64,000 nt of DNA from Stenocarpella maydis (Eukaryota > Ascomycota > Sordariomycetes > Diaporthales > Diaporthaceae), in contig NQMI01000016.1 of NCBI GenBank assembly GCA_002270565.1, forward strand, positions 186,001 through 250,000, read 5' to 3'. The notes below the pieces were generated by a model, which was not told where the DNA came from, made no database searches, and saw only the letters and a list, made by a program, of their open reading frames with translations. Every line of letters begins with the position of its first letter. Within the stretch, counting starts at the first letter, position 1. Both the position numbers and the translations under genes were made by a program. Below are positions 23,139-33,829 of this stretch, piece by piece.

Positions 23139-25050
23139 TCTGGGTCTGTCTTTGTCTGTCGGAGCTGGGTGCCACCCGGGGCGGGAGGTTATCCACCTGT
23201 TGGTTCTTGGTTGTCTCCGTTGGTGGTTGCTCCCGTCGGGTGTGATGGCGTGTCTGTTGGTGGCCGGGTCTGGGACAGCCTGCCTTCCCTTTTGGGCCTG
23301 CAAGTGTCTTGTATATTATCTTGTCGGGTATTCGAACTTATACGCTCGGACGGTTGCGCGAAGCAAGAGACGGAATCGAGGATATTCGCAGTCGGAAACT
23401 GGATGGAAGAGGGTCTATCTATCGTGAGTGAATTCGTAAACTCGCAACCGCAAAGCGTGGGGGAAAACCGAGAGGCTACGCACGATAATAAGCAGCGGTG
23501 GCAGTGGGTGGCAGTGGCTGTGGTTTTGCTTTCGCAAGCCAGAGCAAAGCCAGCTGAACTGACGCGTGTGCTTGCACACAAGCCAAGAAGGTTGGACATT
23601 GAACCGTCATCTCATCCTTGGGGGCTCCACTTGAAACGTCAGACCTCCTGGCCATTCCTTACCCGTATGATGATGTGCTTCTCTCGCACCCCACAAATAA
23701 ACTGGCGTGGCTTTCCTGCAGCTGTCCGTGGAAAACGAACCCCCCCTAGTCACTTGTAGCTTAATTCGCGCGGCCACTTTTTTTTTTCGCGCATTTATAA
23801 GTATGGCCGTGTAGCTGGAGGGCTAATTATTCTGAGGGGGGGATGTTAACGCTGCGCGGGCGTGCTTGCAAAATGCATTAAAAAAAAAGTAGCCACGCGA
23901 ATTAAGTTACAACTGACCAGGGGGGGAGGATTTCGTTTTCCACAGACAGGGGATCCCCTCTCATTGTCTACTCTCCTGGTGGGCTGTGGCCACCTATACC
24001 CACCTATTTTTGGCAACCTCTGTCCTCTCACTGCCATCGCCCAGACATGCCAGCATTTTCTTCAAGCCAAGCCAAATATGCCGGGAAGCGCATCATCCAT
24101 GCAATTTTTATTGCACGCCTCGCTCTTCTGTAACACTCACTCCAAAGACCATTTCTGTAGCTGCAAGACACACCCTCAATGACCCAGCAGAACCAGCCAG
24201 TCCAGGTCTCGATCAGGGCCCTGCTCGTCCACAATGCAGTGTAACCTTGGAATCTTCAACAGGGCAGCACGGACATTTTGCCTAGTGGCAACGGGTCTAG
24301 GGGGAATCCGGGGAATGGTGTGGTGGGGCCAACCACACGACACGACCTACACTAATAATTCCGGCTCAGTTGACTTCGGTCGTGTTAGTTATTACAATAG
24401 GTTGCCGCTGTTTCCCCGGGTCATTTGAGGCTGTGCCCAGGTTCTCAGAAAGTAAGCTCAACTCGTCGAGCCACTGTCAACAGCTGAGAGAACGGCCACT
24501 TACACGACCATATGGGATGGGAGGAAGGGGGGCTGCAGAACGTCCCAGCCCGCCCGAGGCCACCGAATCCATCATTTCTAGGTCCTTGGGACCCTGGAAC
24601 AGCCGCATGCTGATGGTGGCCCAGTCGAACGGCCTCAGAGACGCCTACATACGCCAAGATGCGCCCAGTCGGGATTCGGCACCATCACGAGACAGACGGG
24701 ATAATTAGTCTCCTCCATGACTTAGTTCGCGGATGTTGCCAGTACTACCTCCACAAGACTAGAGTTCCACAGACAGGGAATGACAGTGACAGAATATTAG
24801 CAGCTGTCAAGAGGGCACATATCAACCTCCACATCGATTCCTCTATCCTGCGACCTTGTCCATGACCACTAATGCAGCCAGAATTGATGTATGCCCCATG
24901 GCCGGGAGTACTTAGCATCTGGTAAAGTCCGCTCAAACCATCCGGCCCTGGATGCAGGCGACGTAGGGTTGGCACCTGACCAGCCTTGTCTTACTTAGCA
25001 GAGAAGGTATGATATTTGTTCAAATAAATGGGATGTTTAATACTAGACTC
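23139..25050. other. Intergenic with a foldback repeat element
   Basis: Promoter of the M50B gene, a 228-bp foldback element (listed separately), then spacer to the 3' end of the sugar symporter. No protein-coding signal recognised at 23950-25050. Confidence 0.5.
23722..23949. mobile_element. MITE-like foldback element with about 70-bp inverted arms
   Basis: The left arm (23722-23795) and the reverse complement of the right arm (23871-23949) align over about 70 bases, with only a few transitions and one small gap. Both begin CTGTCYGTGGAAAACGAA, pass through a C-run and a shared CTTAATTCGCG block, and end in a T9-T10 tract. The interior is only about 75 bp and non-coding. This is the structure of a miniature inverted-repeat (foldback) element. 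I could not see a target-site duplication at the edges, so the exact ends and the superfamily are open. Most mismatches are C/T or G/A, as expected from RIP or ageing. Confidence 0.7.
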
Positions 25051-27076
25051 TTAAATCCCAGCTGCCAACCAAGCAGCTCCTAGGCTCGCTAGTCCCCAGA
25101 TCCTGATCACAAATCCGACTACCTCGGTCTCATCGAATTCCCACCACCTCAAGACCCCGAAGATGATGCTACTTCCCAAGGCAGCTACAATTTGTGGGGC
25201 TGCAATGGCGATGTTGAAGACACCCATCACAGCACCAGCACGCAAGTCCCCTGCGACCACCGGTACTTCTTCTTCTCCCCTCTCAATCTCGTCGTCCGAT
25301 ATTGTTGCTGGAGGATCAATGCTGTAGTTTTGAAAAGACCTTTGTGAAGGAACAGGTTGGTGCCGCTGTTGGGTTTCGATAAAAACGCTGGTGAGTGCTA
25401 GCGGAGCCCATTGTGTCACCGCCCACGAGATTCCGAGTAGGGATACGAGAAACGTTGAGTAACTCGGGGAACGCGTTAAAGATGTGGAGAATAGGATTGT
25501 GAAAGTCAGTAGGTGTGATGCCATCCATGCTCGAGGAATTGTGAGCCATTTGATTTTGAGGCACGACTCCGTTGTCGAGACAGGAGACGTTGTAGGTGGT
25601 CCCGAGCGTTTGATGGCACCCGTAGAAGCGTTTCGCTTGGGGAAAGAGACGAAAAGTGGAAGTGAAAAGCTGCTGAGCAGGGCCACGATGGAAAACAAAA
25701 CCATTGCGAAGGTTCCATATCGAATGGACGTATCGTGAAGATGCGGCTGAGCAGGTTTGAATACGCCATCTTCAGGCTGTGCCGGGACATCATTTTCGTC
25801 TATTTAATGTCAGTGATACATATGATTCATTGTTGTTATGGTGGTGGCTGGGGTAATTACCGATACCAGCTAGATACCTATCGGAGATGAGTTTAATTAA
25901 CGGTCTTGTCTTGACGGCTTGCAAGTGTCCGGAAGCTCAGCCTTTGCTCGAAGATACACTTACCTGGTGATGTAGAACAGAAAAGGAAACCATCCCGACC
26001 AAGCGAAAAGCTGTACTTGGCAAATTCTCTTCATATCCTTCGGCAAATTCATCACCGTTCTATAAATTTGTCTGAATACTCGAAGAAAATTAAACTCCTC
26101 TTTCCTGTGATAGTTTATCACCTGCCGTTCATCGATGGTTAATAAAGTCACAGCTACCGTTGAGCCTAATGCCAAAGATGCTATAACACATAGGCATTTA
26201 AACTGAGTGTCTCCAAACCAAGGTAGAATGTGAGGAAGGTTGAAGAGTCCAGACGCGTAGCCGAGAACACTTCCAATGCCTGTGATAACGCTGGCACAAG
26301 CAGCGGCTTGAACCTTCTGGCGTGATGGACAGGCCTCGCATATCAATGCTCTTAGTCCCATTTGTACTGGTTGGATTACAACATTCAGCGCCCATATCAA
26401 GGATGCGGCCACAAATGCCTTGACCACAAGCACCACCGTGCCTCGGGGACTTTTGACAAATATTCCGAGGAGATGATCAATGAAGTCCCCAGTCCATGGT
26501 AAAAGGATCATAAATATGATGGTAAGAATTGTCCCCCACAGGATGTAGGGTTTGCGTTGTCCCCATGGATGGCGGGATCGATCGCTGAGAACGCTGATGT
26601 AAGGCTGGACAACAGCACCTGAAATTGGTCCTGCGAGCCAAATAAAAGATATAATATGTGACGGCAGTCCTAGAGAGAACAGGTATATCTTTTAAATCAA
26701 GAGTAGTTAGTCCTCTGCATTGAGAACTTGAGGAAAGAAGGGATTTGGTCTCTTACTGAACCGTATCCCATGATGGCGGTCCATATTACTTGGAGGCTGA
26801 AATGAGATGGAAATCAGTACATCGTTTGCAATTGGAGTTGAAAGAGACAATCCATCCTCACCCTCCTGTTCCAATCGTGAGGCAGATAAGATAGTATGGT
26901 CCTACCATCCACTCCTTCTCCTCTGTCTTCTCCTCGTCGATGGTTAAGTCGTGTGCACCGAGACGTTCACCTTGTTCCTCCAGGAGACTGCTCGAACCAG
27001 AGGAAGAGTCTTCACACCCATGCTCATCAACCTGAAGATTCTTCATCAAATGAAAAAAGAGCTTCTCGTTATCCAT
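25051..27076 (-). CDS. SUT-type sucrose / alpha-glucoside H+ symporter (MFS, GPH-like)
   Basis: Five exons (26862-27076, 26757-26796, 25964-26688, 25861-25877, 25051-25799) give 581 residues with every junction GT-AG and in phase. One exon is a 17-nt micro-exon. Plasma-membrane proton-coupled disaccharide uptake is the family role (S. pombe Sut1 and plant SUTs). Seen: an acidic cytosolic N-terminus (about 1-58), TM1 YYLICLTIGTGGLQVIWTAI, the family signature LAGPISGAVVQPYISVLSDR, then SRHPWGQRKPYILWG, further paired helices, the loop between TM6 and TM7, FAWSGWFPFLFYITRYLAG, and a second half with LLGISWAVTQWAPLALTSVF and GVFNIAIAAPQIVAALGSS. About 12 spans. A long Ser/Glu loop lies before TM11. 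It lies 1.2 kb from the UstYa cluster, on the same strand as the nearest UstYa gene; a role in that cluster is only a possibility. Confidence 0.92.
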
Positions 27077-28280
27077 CTTGAAGCAGAATCAACCCAAAAA
27101 TATGAGCGTGCAAAAAGATTGGGAGGAGATGCTTGTAGCAGTTGCCACGGATGAATGAGCTTGAAGCCAATAATTGCACCCCTTGTTGTTATGCGCCTGA
27201 GCAGTGGGAATATCAGTGATACACCACGCCCCCTCTTCGATTTCATTGCCTATCTCCTACCCCGCAGAAGAGCTTAAATGGGCAATTGTATCTATCGGGA
27301 CGAACGTGAAGGCCTCGTTATAGCTTACGGGGGTTGTGGTTCGGACATGGTCACTATGCCCAATTTGCAAGATGTTACATTTTGTGAGAAAGATCATTGA
27401 GTCATATCAGATGCTCACCTACCTAGCTACTCGTTACATCTAGGCGGGGCAGACCGAAGCTACGTAGGCCGCAGCGAAGTGGTAGTTGTATCGCAGTTGT
27501 ATCCGGGAAAGAACAGTACTTTGCGCGGAAGTGGCTTTCCGGGAAGGGAAGTGGACAGCACCGCAGGCGACCCACACCCCCAGGACCACCAACAACATAT
27601 GCACAGGCATTCCTGCGAGAACTGTGGGCACAAATAAGAGGACTGCAAGTAGTGCGCAGGATCTTCGTAGGATTATGAATATGACCTTTGTTTCCGCCCT
27701 TAGCCCTTGGAGCCTTGGACCCCTCGATGCACTTCTGCGGCGTGCAAGGTAACAGACGCAGATGAACGGAGTTGCAGTAGTTAAAACCCGGCCAATTTCT
27801 ATAGGCCATTCGCTGTTACATTGCAAGAGCTGAGGAGTCAGGCAACTCTGCTCTCAGATAGAATAGGAAGGCTGTTTACGTGCATGCGGTTCTGGTGTCG
27901 TGACGTAAACGCAAGGATACTTTGTCACAACCTCCGAGTGGCCACTTGCGGTCCTGACAGGGGCAAGAAACGATGATACACCAGGGGCGTGGCAAAAGAT
28001 CCTACAAGTCGCAAATGTACTGAAGTGTCTCGAGGATGAGCACGCAGAAAAACTGTAGCCGTTATGGCGGTAGACGCCACACTTAGACTTGAATTGCATT
28101 GAATAAGGAGTGAATACTCTTAATCCGCATCTAACTAATGCAGCAAAACGCTGCAACGCCGCAACTGCCATGTAACGTGCTTGTCCTAATGTCCCAGGTG
28201 CCTTCATCGACGACCAATTTGGCTGACATTACCTGAAAGCCTTCTGCCCTCACAAGTGTTACAGCAGAAGTATACCACCT
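27077..28280. other. Intergenic, nothing recognised
   Basis: Promoter of the symporter and 3' flank of the first UstYa gene. A minus-strand open frame (27423-27826) encodes a hydrophobic stretch but begins at TTG and has no family resemblance. Confidence 0.45.
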
Positions 28281-29360
28281 CTACTCCTCGTCCGGCTCAT
28301 ACAAATTCTTGTGCCCGTGAATCTCGAAATACTTGCGCGAGACTTCGTCGTACTGCGAGCCCGGGGGACAAACAGCATGGCGTTCAAGGTTGTGTGCTAT
28401 ATGCTTGTAATCTGAGGCCTGTTGGAAACACGAGTCGCGCTCTGGATCTTTGGCCCACCGCTGCAGCGCATCCCAGTCTCGACATTGCAGTACCTGCTTG
28501 TCTCCCAGCCGGTGCTCATACAGTCCCGGCATCAGAGTATCGTCGGCTGTGCACATGATGTCTTGGCGTAGGTTGTCCAGACAGTGACCCATGTGCTCTA
28601 CCACATGAGGGGCTAGGGGCTTACCCGAGCGGCCGCTCTGGACGATGAAATGTCGCAGGTATTTCTAGAGATGGCTGTTAGTGTCATTGAAGGTGAATTC
28701 CAGCGGCAGTGCGCTCTCTTTTCCTAGGTTGACAAGGGGGGATCAGGAGTGATGGAAGATTGAACATACCAGGCAATGCATTCCGTGAATGCCTTTGATA
28801 TGATAAAGAGCTTTGTCTTGATCCCAATAGAACGTGTTCGACTCTGGTAAGCCATGCTCGGCTGCCCAGGTCTTTGAAACGGCTATCGTGATGGGAGAAA
28901 TGTCGATACCATCCCACAACGCATCGGCAACTGTCTCATTTTCGCTCTGCCAGTCGGTCTTTGCCTGGAATGTGACGAGCTTGTTGTATTCCAACCCGGC
29001 TGGAATGCACGGAATCATCAGTAAAATGTACCTAGGTCGACAAGAAAGACGTTTTTTTTCACTCAAGTCTTAAGGGTCACAAAACTCACTATAGCTGGGC
29101 GCCGCGACAACGTGTGGCTTTTGCTGGGTGTTGGTCACGCAAACCTGGCGGTGGTATCTGTATCCGTTGTACAGATTGAAGCAGATGGACAGAAGAAGAG
29201 CAAACGATACTGCAAGAGAGGATTTGCGACCGAGCTGAAAGGAGGCCTTGCGCCGACGGACAGGCAAGTCCAGGAATTCCTCATCTTCCTCATGCTTCTT
29301 CAGTAAATCTTTTTCCTCATCCAAAGATGTAGAACTCCATGCCCTGCTCGACGTCGACAT
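28281..29360 (-). CDS. UstYa-family oxidase (DUF3328), copy 1
   Basis: Three exons, 29090-29360, 28770-28999 and 28281-28664, give 294 residues; junctions are GT-AG and in phase. UstYa proteins are membrane-anchored oxidases that form the macrocycle ether or C-C bonds of fungal RiPPs such as ustiloxin, phomopsin and asperipin. Seen: a cytosolic N-terminus, one transmembrane helix (SLAVSFALLLSICFNLYNGY, about 48-67), then the lumenal domain with both diagnostic HxxHC motifs. These are HGMHC (162-166), reached just before the second intron, and HMGHC (191-195), followed by LDNLRQDIMCTADDTL. The C-terminal CRDWDALQRWAKDP segment is also typical. It lies 1.45 kb upstream of, and divergent from, the repeat precursor gene, and has the same intron positions relative to the motifs as the two other UstYa genes. 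Confidence 0.95.
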
Positions 29361-29847
29361 CGTTCTTGGTCTTGGAAGAGATATTGATCTATGAAGTTGG
29401 GGAAGATGATTGTTGCAGTAAAGGGAGAGTCTGGTTTTGACGCAGACTTCAAATATGGCACGCAGGTGAAATACAACATGACTATATATTCCGGGTACTT
29501 GTGGAAGCAGGTTGGAGGGGTGTGGCTATATGAAAGAGGGGTCTCATTCTAATCCGATCACGACAGTGTTCTAATCCTTGCCCCTTAAAGAGGAAGAACA
29601 TGAAGAAGATCAGTTTCAGTCTTGCAGGAAAACATGATAATGGCCTGCCTGCCTGCTTAGTTGCATCCAGAGCACAGTAGTACCGTGGACACTGAGAGAA
29701 GACCTCCGGGTCGATTCGTGCAAAAAAATATGGAAATGACCTATCGCATACCGAACACAGTACTCGTGGGGCCCTCCCAGCGGTTCACCCATCTAGAGCC
29801 AGTGAGAGTAGTCTAGACATTCCCAGGTTGACCTCACGATGTGATGG

Positions 29848-29971
29848 TAATGACCAACTGCATAGTAATGACCAACTGCATAGTAATGACCAACTGCATA
29901 GTAATGACCAACTGCATAGTAATGACCAACTGCATAATAATGACCAACTGCATAATAATGACCAACTGCAT
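29848..29971. repeat. Minisatellite, about 7 copies of an 18-bp unit
   Basis: Near-perfect tandem repeats of TAATGACCAACTGCATAG starting at 29848, 29866, 29884, 29902, 29920, 29938 and 29956. The last three copies vary at the unit boundary (AT in place of AG, then GC). The unit is a multiple of three, so both strands read as hexapeptide repeats, but there is no ATG or signal peptide in either frame. Confidence 0.95.
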
Positions 29972-30649
29972 GCAGAATACGGAGTGCAGCGGCGACAGCG
30001 TTGGCCACTAGTCAAGCAAGTCAGCCTTCAAAGTAGCCGCCTTGCCCTGAAAGGTAGGTCGCTTGTGGGCTTGCGGCTTGCAGGCAGCAACCCGCAAGTC
30101 GCTTCAAATGTTGAGTCGCTTGCGCTGCGGGGCGATAACGTTGGTCTTACCCACTTGAGCACTTCCCGGGCCTGCAGAACTCTGGATGTCAACACCACGA
30201 ATCATCGCCGGAAGTGGGTCAACTAAGCCTAGTATCGACGTGTTCCAACACCTGCTTGTACCGGCTTCTTCAACTTGACTTGTCACTTGCGGCTAGCGCT
30301 GACCTCAAGAGTTTGAGGACGCTTGACTTGAGTCACTTGACAAGATCTACGCTACTTATTTCCCGATCTAGAAACTGAATTGGATGTGTTGTATGTATCT
30401 TGTAGACTTCTCTCTATGAACAATCAACACGCCGACTATGGTACTGTCTTGCCGAGCAGTCGTTCCGTCAGAAGGCAAAGTAAGAAGTCCAGGTGGAGAA
30501 TGCCGAGAGAGACATCGCTAAGCCTCTCACCGTTCTCTCTGCAGCTCTCCTCTGCAGGGTTCATCTGCACGCCCGTCGACAGCTCCTCCAAGCTGTCAAC
30601 GTCTCTTGGGCTTGTGGCATTGTGATAATGCGTACCGTCACAAGAAGGA

Positions 30650-30662
30650 ACTTTTATATAAT
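30650..30662 (+). promoter_or_regulatory. TATA-like box of the precursor gene
   Basis: The sequence aacttttatataatacc lies about 150 bp upstream of the precursor ATG, followed by a CT-rich initiator-like stretch. Spacing suits a strongly transcribed fungal gene with a leader of roughly 100 nt. Confidence 0.5.
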
Positions 30663-30809
30663 ACCCCAGAGTGAAAGGCAACTACCTGGGCACAAGTGAA
30701 CAACATCTCATCTCTCTTCTCCCCTACATCACCCTTACTGCCACACTGTTAGCAAAACAGACCTACAATTTCAGACCTTACCTTACCCTCCAAATCATAG
30801 ACCATCATC

Positions 30810-31097
30810 ATGCGCTTCTTCGCCATTATCTCTACTTTCGCCCTTGGCACCAGCGCCTTGGCCTTGCCAGCTCGTGACAGCCTCGTTGATCCCGCCGTTG
30901 AGCTTCAAGACGCCTACGGCATCAAGGCTCGCGACAACCTCGTCGACCCTGCCGTTGAGCTCCAGGACGCCTATGGCATCAAGGCTCGTGACAACCTCGT
31001 CGACCCTACCGTTGAGCTCCAGGACGCCTATGGCATCAAGGCTCGTGACAACCTCGTCGACCCGGCCGTCGAGCTTCAGGATGCCTACGGTATTTGA
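30810..31097 (+). CDS. Repeat-type secreted precursor peptide of a dikaritin-like RiPP
   Basis: A single exon encodes 95 residues. Residues 1-18 (MRFFAIISTFALGTSALA) are a classic signal peptide. The rest is four tandem 19-residue units, ARDNLVDPAVELQDAYGIK, at residues 21-95; the first has Ser for Asn, the third Thr for Ala. The repeats are exact 57-nt units (30870, 30927, 30984, 31041) and the fourth ends in TGA in place of the Lys codon. This is the layout of UstA- and PhomA-type precursors, which are cut in the secretory pathway at basic sites and cyclised by UstYa proteins. Each unit ends in Tyr-Gly-Ile, matching the Tyr-x-Ile core of ustiloxin (YAIG/YVIG) and phomopsin (YVIP). The only basic site is K-A-R between units, not the usual KR. 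Three UstYa genes flank it. Product identity is inferred. Confidence 0.88.
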   Translation: MRFFAIISTFALGTSALALPARDSLVDPAVELQDAYGIKARDNLVDPAVELQDAYGIKARDNLVDPTVELQDAYGIKARDNLVDPAVELQDAYGI

Positions 31098-31840
31098 GTA
31101 ACAGGAACGCCTGGAAACAGTGGCAAGAGTGATACGGGTAGAGGGCGGGTAGGGGACAGAAGAAAGAGGCATAGATAGCTAGCCATAGGCGGAAGATACT
31201 CTACAGAAGGACGAGACCTCGAGATGCACTTGAATTTGGGGGATTTCTATCTGTCATTTGGTTGAGAGGCTATGCAGATATTCATCTATTGTTTGTTGGA
31301 CCTGATCTTCTATTGAAACTGTGATATGCATGATGAATTGGCGAGCTTGAAGGTGCTGGTATAAATATCACGGTAAAATTACGGCGACGGCGTAGTCATT
31401 GGCGAACTCAACATCATGAATCTTTAAGGTAAACTCACCGTGTGATGTGGAAGCACACCAACCCTGCATATTCGCTTTCGTGATCATCTCTCTTTTATGG
31501 TGACATCTGCCTTATAAACAAATCAGGACTTACAAAGCCCTGGAGAGGGAAGCCGCTTAGGCCTTTATTCTAGTGGTACGCTGGGGGAACACGACAGATA
31601 GGTGTTCTCGGACTGCTCTAAGCTTACGAACAAGAGAGGAGTCCACCAAATTAATGCTTTCCAAGGCAAGCCGTGTGGCCAAGACGAGACATTTACTTCA
31701 TTCATTCATTTCTAAAAGGTGAGACTACAAGTGCTGGCTCTACTAATTTTCGAAGAGGCTCCAAAGTATTCAAGTGTTTGACCAGGACAATAAGCCTCAG
31801 AAATACCTTGAATATCTAAAATATATAAACTAGTATCAGC
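31098..31840. other. Intergenic 3' flanks
   Basis: Convergent tail region between the precursor gene and the second UstYa gene. AT-rich with no coding signal. Confidence 0.5.
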
Positions 31841-32800
31841 TCACCAGTTCGGAACACCAGGCTCGGGAAACTCCCAACCACTCGGCAGGTCAAAATAAGC
31901 CTTGACCTGGTCGAGGTGTTTCTCCCGAGTCTCCTCAGTCTTACAATACTTGAACTTTTCAATCGGATCCATGAAATCTGCGAGGTCATGCTGCTGACGA
32001 AAGCACGCATCACGCTCTCTAGCCCAGTCGTTAAGTTTGCCGAAATCGCGACAGAAGCGCACTTGGCTTTCTCCAGAGTGCGAGCCGTTGTTTGTAAGAT
32101 ATCTGGGGGAGTCGTCGGCAGCGCAGATGATGTCTTGTCGCAGATTGTCTAGGCAGTGCAGTATGTGCGGAAAGGGGGTTTTCTGAGGGGCCGAGGCGCG
32201 GTAGGAAGATATGCTGGTGTAGATGAGGCGCTAGAGAAGTCGAGATATTAGTAAATTGGCTTAATATACACTGGGAGAGGAAGTATGGAGAGTACTTACT
32301 AGGCAGTGTAGGCCATGATGGCCGTTCAAGTGGTACAGACTTTTATTTTCTGGATCCCATGGGAATCTCTGCTCCGAGGGTAGTAGAGACATGGAGTCAA
32401 TCTCGGTATCCGTCAAAGCAATCATGCCGTAATCAAACATCCCATCGAATTGCCAAAGCTCATCCAGCTGGGGATTATCGACATCGCTATACTCGGAAGT
32501 CCATTTGAACTGCACTGGTACATCGTTGAGAAGACCCGCTGAAGAGCTGTTAGTTTGGGATGAACTTTAGAGTCAGGAAGCAAAGTTCGCCTCACCATAT
32601 GACGACCGGCTTAGGTGTGGGAGATGAGTCTCTTCTAACATCGGCACGAACCATCTCACGACTAGGAGGAGATTCAAGAGGCTCGATACTGCCAAAGCAG
32701 TGTATAGGAATCTCTTCGTTCTTCGGTCCTCCTGATTCTGGGTCGCCATAGCATGTCCTTTGAGAAGGTCATACTTGTAGGATGGGCTGTCGGCGGCCAT
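31841..32800 (-). CDS. UstYa-family oxidase (DUF3328), copy 2
   Basis: Three exons, 32596-32800, 32300-32538 and 31841-32230, give 277 residues; all junctions are GT-AG and in phase. The start is ATG 32800 (MAADSPSYKYDLLKGHAMAT). One transmembrane helix follows RRTKR (FLYTALAVSSLLNLLLVV, about 31-48). The lumenal part has WDPENKSLYHLNGHHGLHCL with the first HxxHC (HGLHC, 143-147) and, after the intron, the second HxxHC (HILHC, 170-174) followed by LDNLRQDIICAADD. The C-terminal half carries RFCRDFGKLNDWARERDACF, as in UstYa proteins that end in an acidic/aromatic tail (here FPEPGVPNW). It is convergent with the precursor gene and divergent from the third UstYa gene, so the four genes form one compact block. 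Confidence 0.95.
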
Positions 32801-33829
32801 GGTATTGTTCAAAGCGGATACTTCACAGTATTCAAGAGCAAGAGAGGGATATTTCGGCGCCTTGTGTCCCACTGGAGACAATAGCTGCAACTTTTGCGCG
32901 AGGACTTCAGAAGGGGGGAGGAATGATTGCAACTTTTGGCGCGGGGATAGCAAGAGCGGAATAATTGCAGTGCGGATACTCGGCATCAGTTGGTAAAAGC
33001 CATTTCCAACTTGGCACGGCCAACAAGTTACAACCACTTGGGCCTGAGGATTCTCCTCTTGGCTCGACAAAACCACCAACTGCACTACCCCTTGTCAAGC
33101 GATGCAGGGGAGATTCTATTGGGAGCAATCTAGATCAGATAATAGGGTCGTGGCGAAGAAGCGTACAGTAGTAGCATGCACAGGCCCACTGTTACCCGGT
33201 TTTGGTTCGGGGAAGGCAATATTTCCCGAGGCTTGCCTGCTACTGGTGGATCTTTTTCTCCTTCTGCTTCCCGCGGCAGCCGCGGGCGACACCACAAGAC
33301 GGATGTCCGGAGAAGGGGTTGGAGGCTCTCTCTTCTCCTTGATTCTTCGCGAAGCGAGAAGAGCAGAAGGAAGTCATTCCTGAGGCTAGCTGAGACCTCT
33401 CCATGTAACCTTGAGCTCCCCGGATGGTGTCAATGAGGCATGTATTTGGTCATGCTCCGGCCAAAACCAACGGGCAAAACAGTGCCGGCGGGCAACACAA
33501 ATAGATTCACTCCGGCACGCAAACACAAACTCATCCGCACTCGGTCCACTCGGTCAGCCGTACAGAGGTAGCCAGGTATACATGCACGGCTAGGTATGGC
33601 TGCTTGTTCTCGCAAAATACATATTATGTACGGCTAATCAAAAGGTGGGGGTGTCTCTATGAACGGCCCCACGTCAGCAACAGTTTGTTGGCGATCGAAG
33701 GGCAAAGGGAACTAGTATAATTCCGGTGCAAGGGACGTTTCACTCAGAAAAAAAAAAAAAGGTTGTCATCAATGCTGTACGTTTTCTCTTTCTTGTCGCA
33801 ACCCAACAGAGTCATTGATCTTCCCTCAA
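32801..33829. other. Divergent promoter region of UstYa-2 and UstYa-3
   Basis: Gene-free 1.0 kb shared by two divergent UstYa genes. It contains a perfect 16-bp palindrome-like block ccgcggcagccgcgg (about 33271-33285) and a hairpin around ttcttcgcgaagcgagaa (about 33343-33360). An A-run (33750-33761) lies near the UstYa-3 start. Confidence 0.5.

Larger units (their letters stand above)
29361..30809. other. Intergenic, divergent promoter of UstYa-1 and the precursor gene
   Basis: Contains a seven-copy 18-bp minisatellite (29848-29971) and, near the precursor, a TATA-like sequence at about 30650-30662 (ttttatataatacc), some 150 bp before the ATG, followed by a pyrimidine-rich leader (about 30708-30745). 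No other coding signal. Confidence 0.55.

Noticed and set aside
27423..27826. Minus-strand frame encoding a hydrophobic stretch
   Set aside because: Starts at TTG, has no upstream exon that can be defended, and no family resemblance.
29793..30008. Minus-strand AVGHYY repeat peptide (and plus-strand NDQLHS repeat) as a second RiPP precursor
   Set aside because: Product of the 18-bp minisatellite; no ATG, no signal peptide and no basic cleavage sites between units.
30795..31172. 125-residue minus-strand repeat frame opposite the precursor gene
   Set aside because: Antisense shadow of the 57-nt repeats; the plus-strand frame has a signal peptide and a TATA-bearing promoter.
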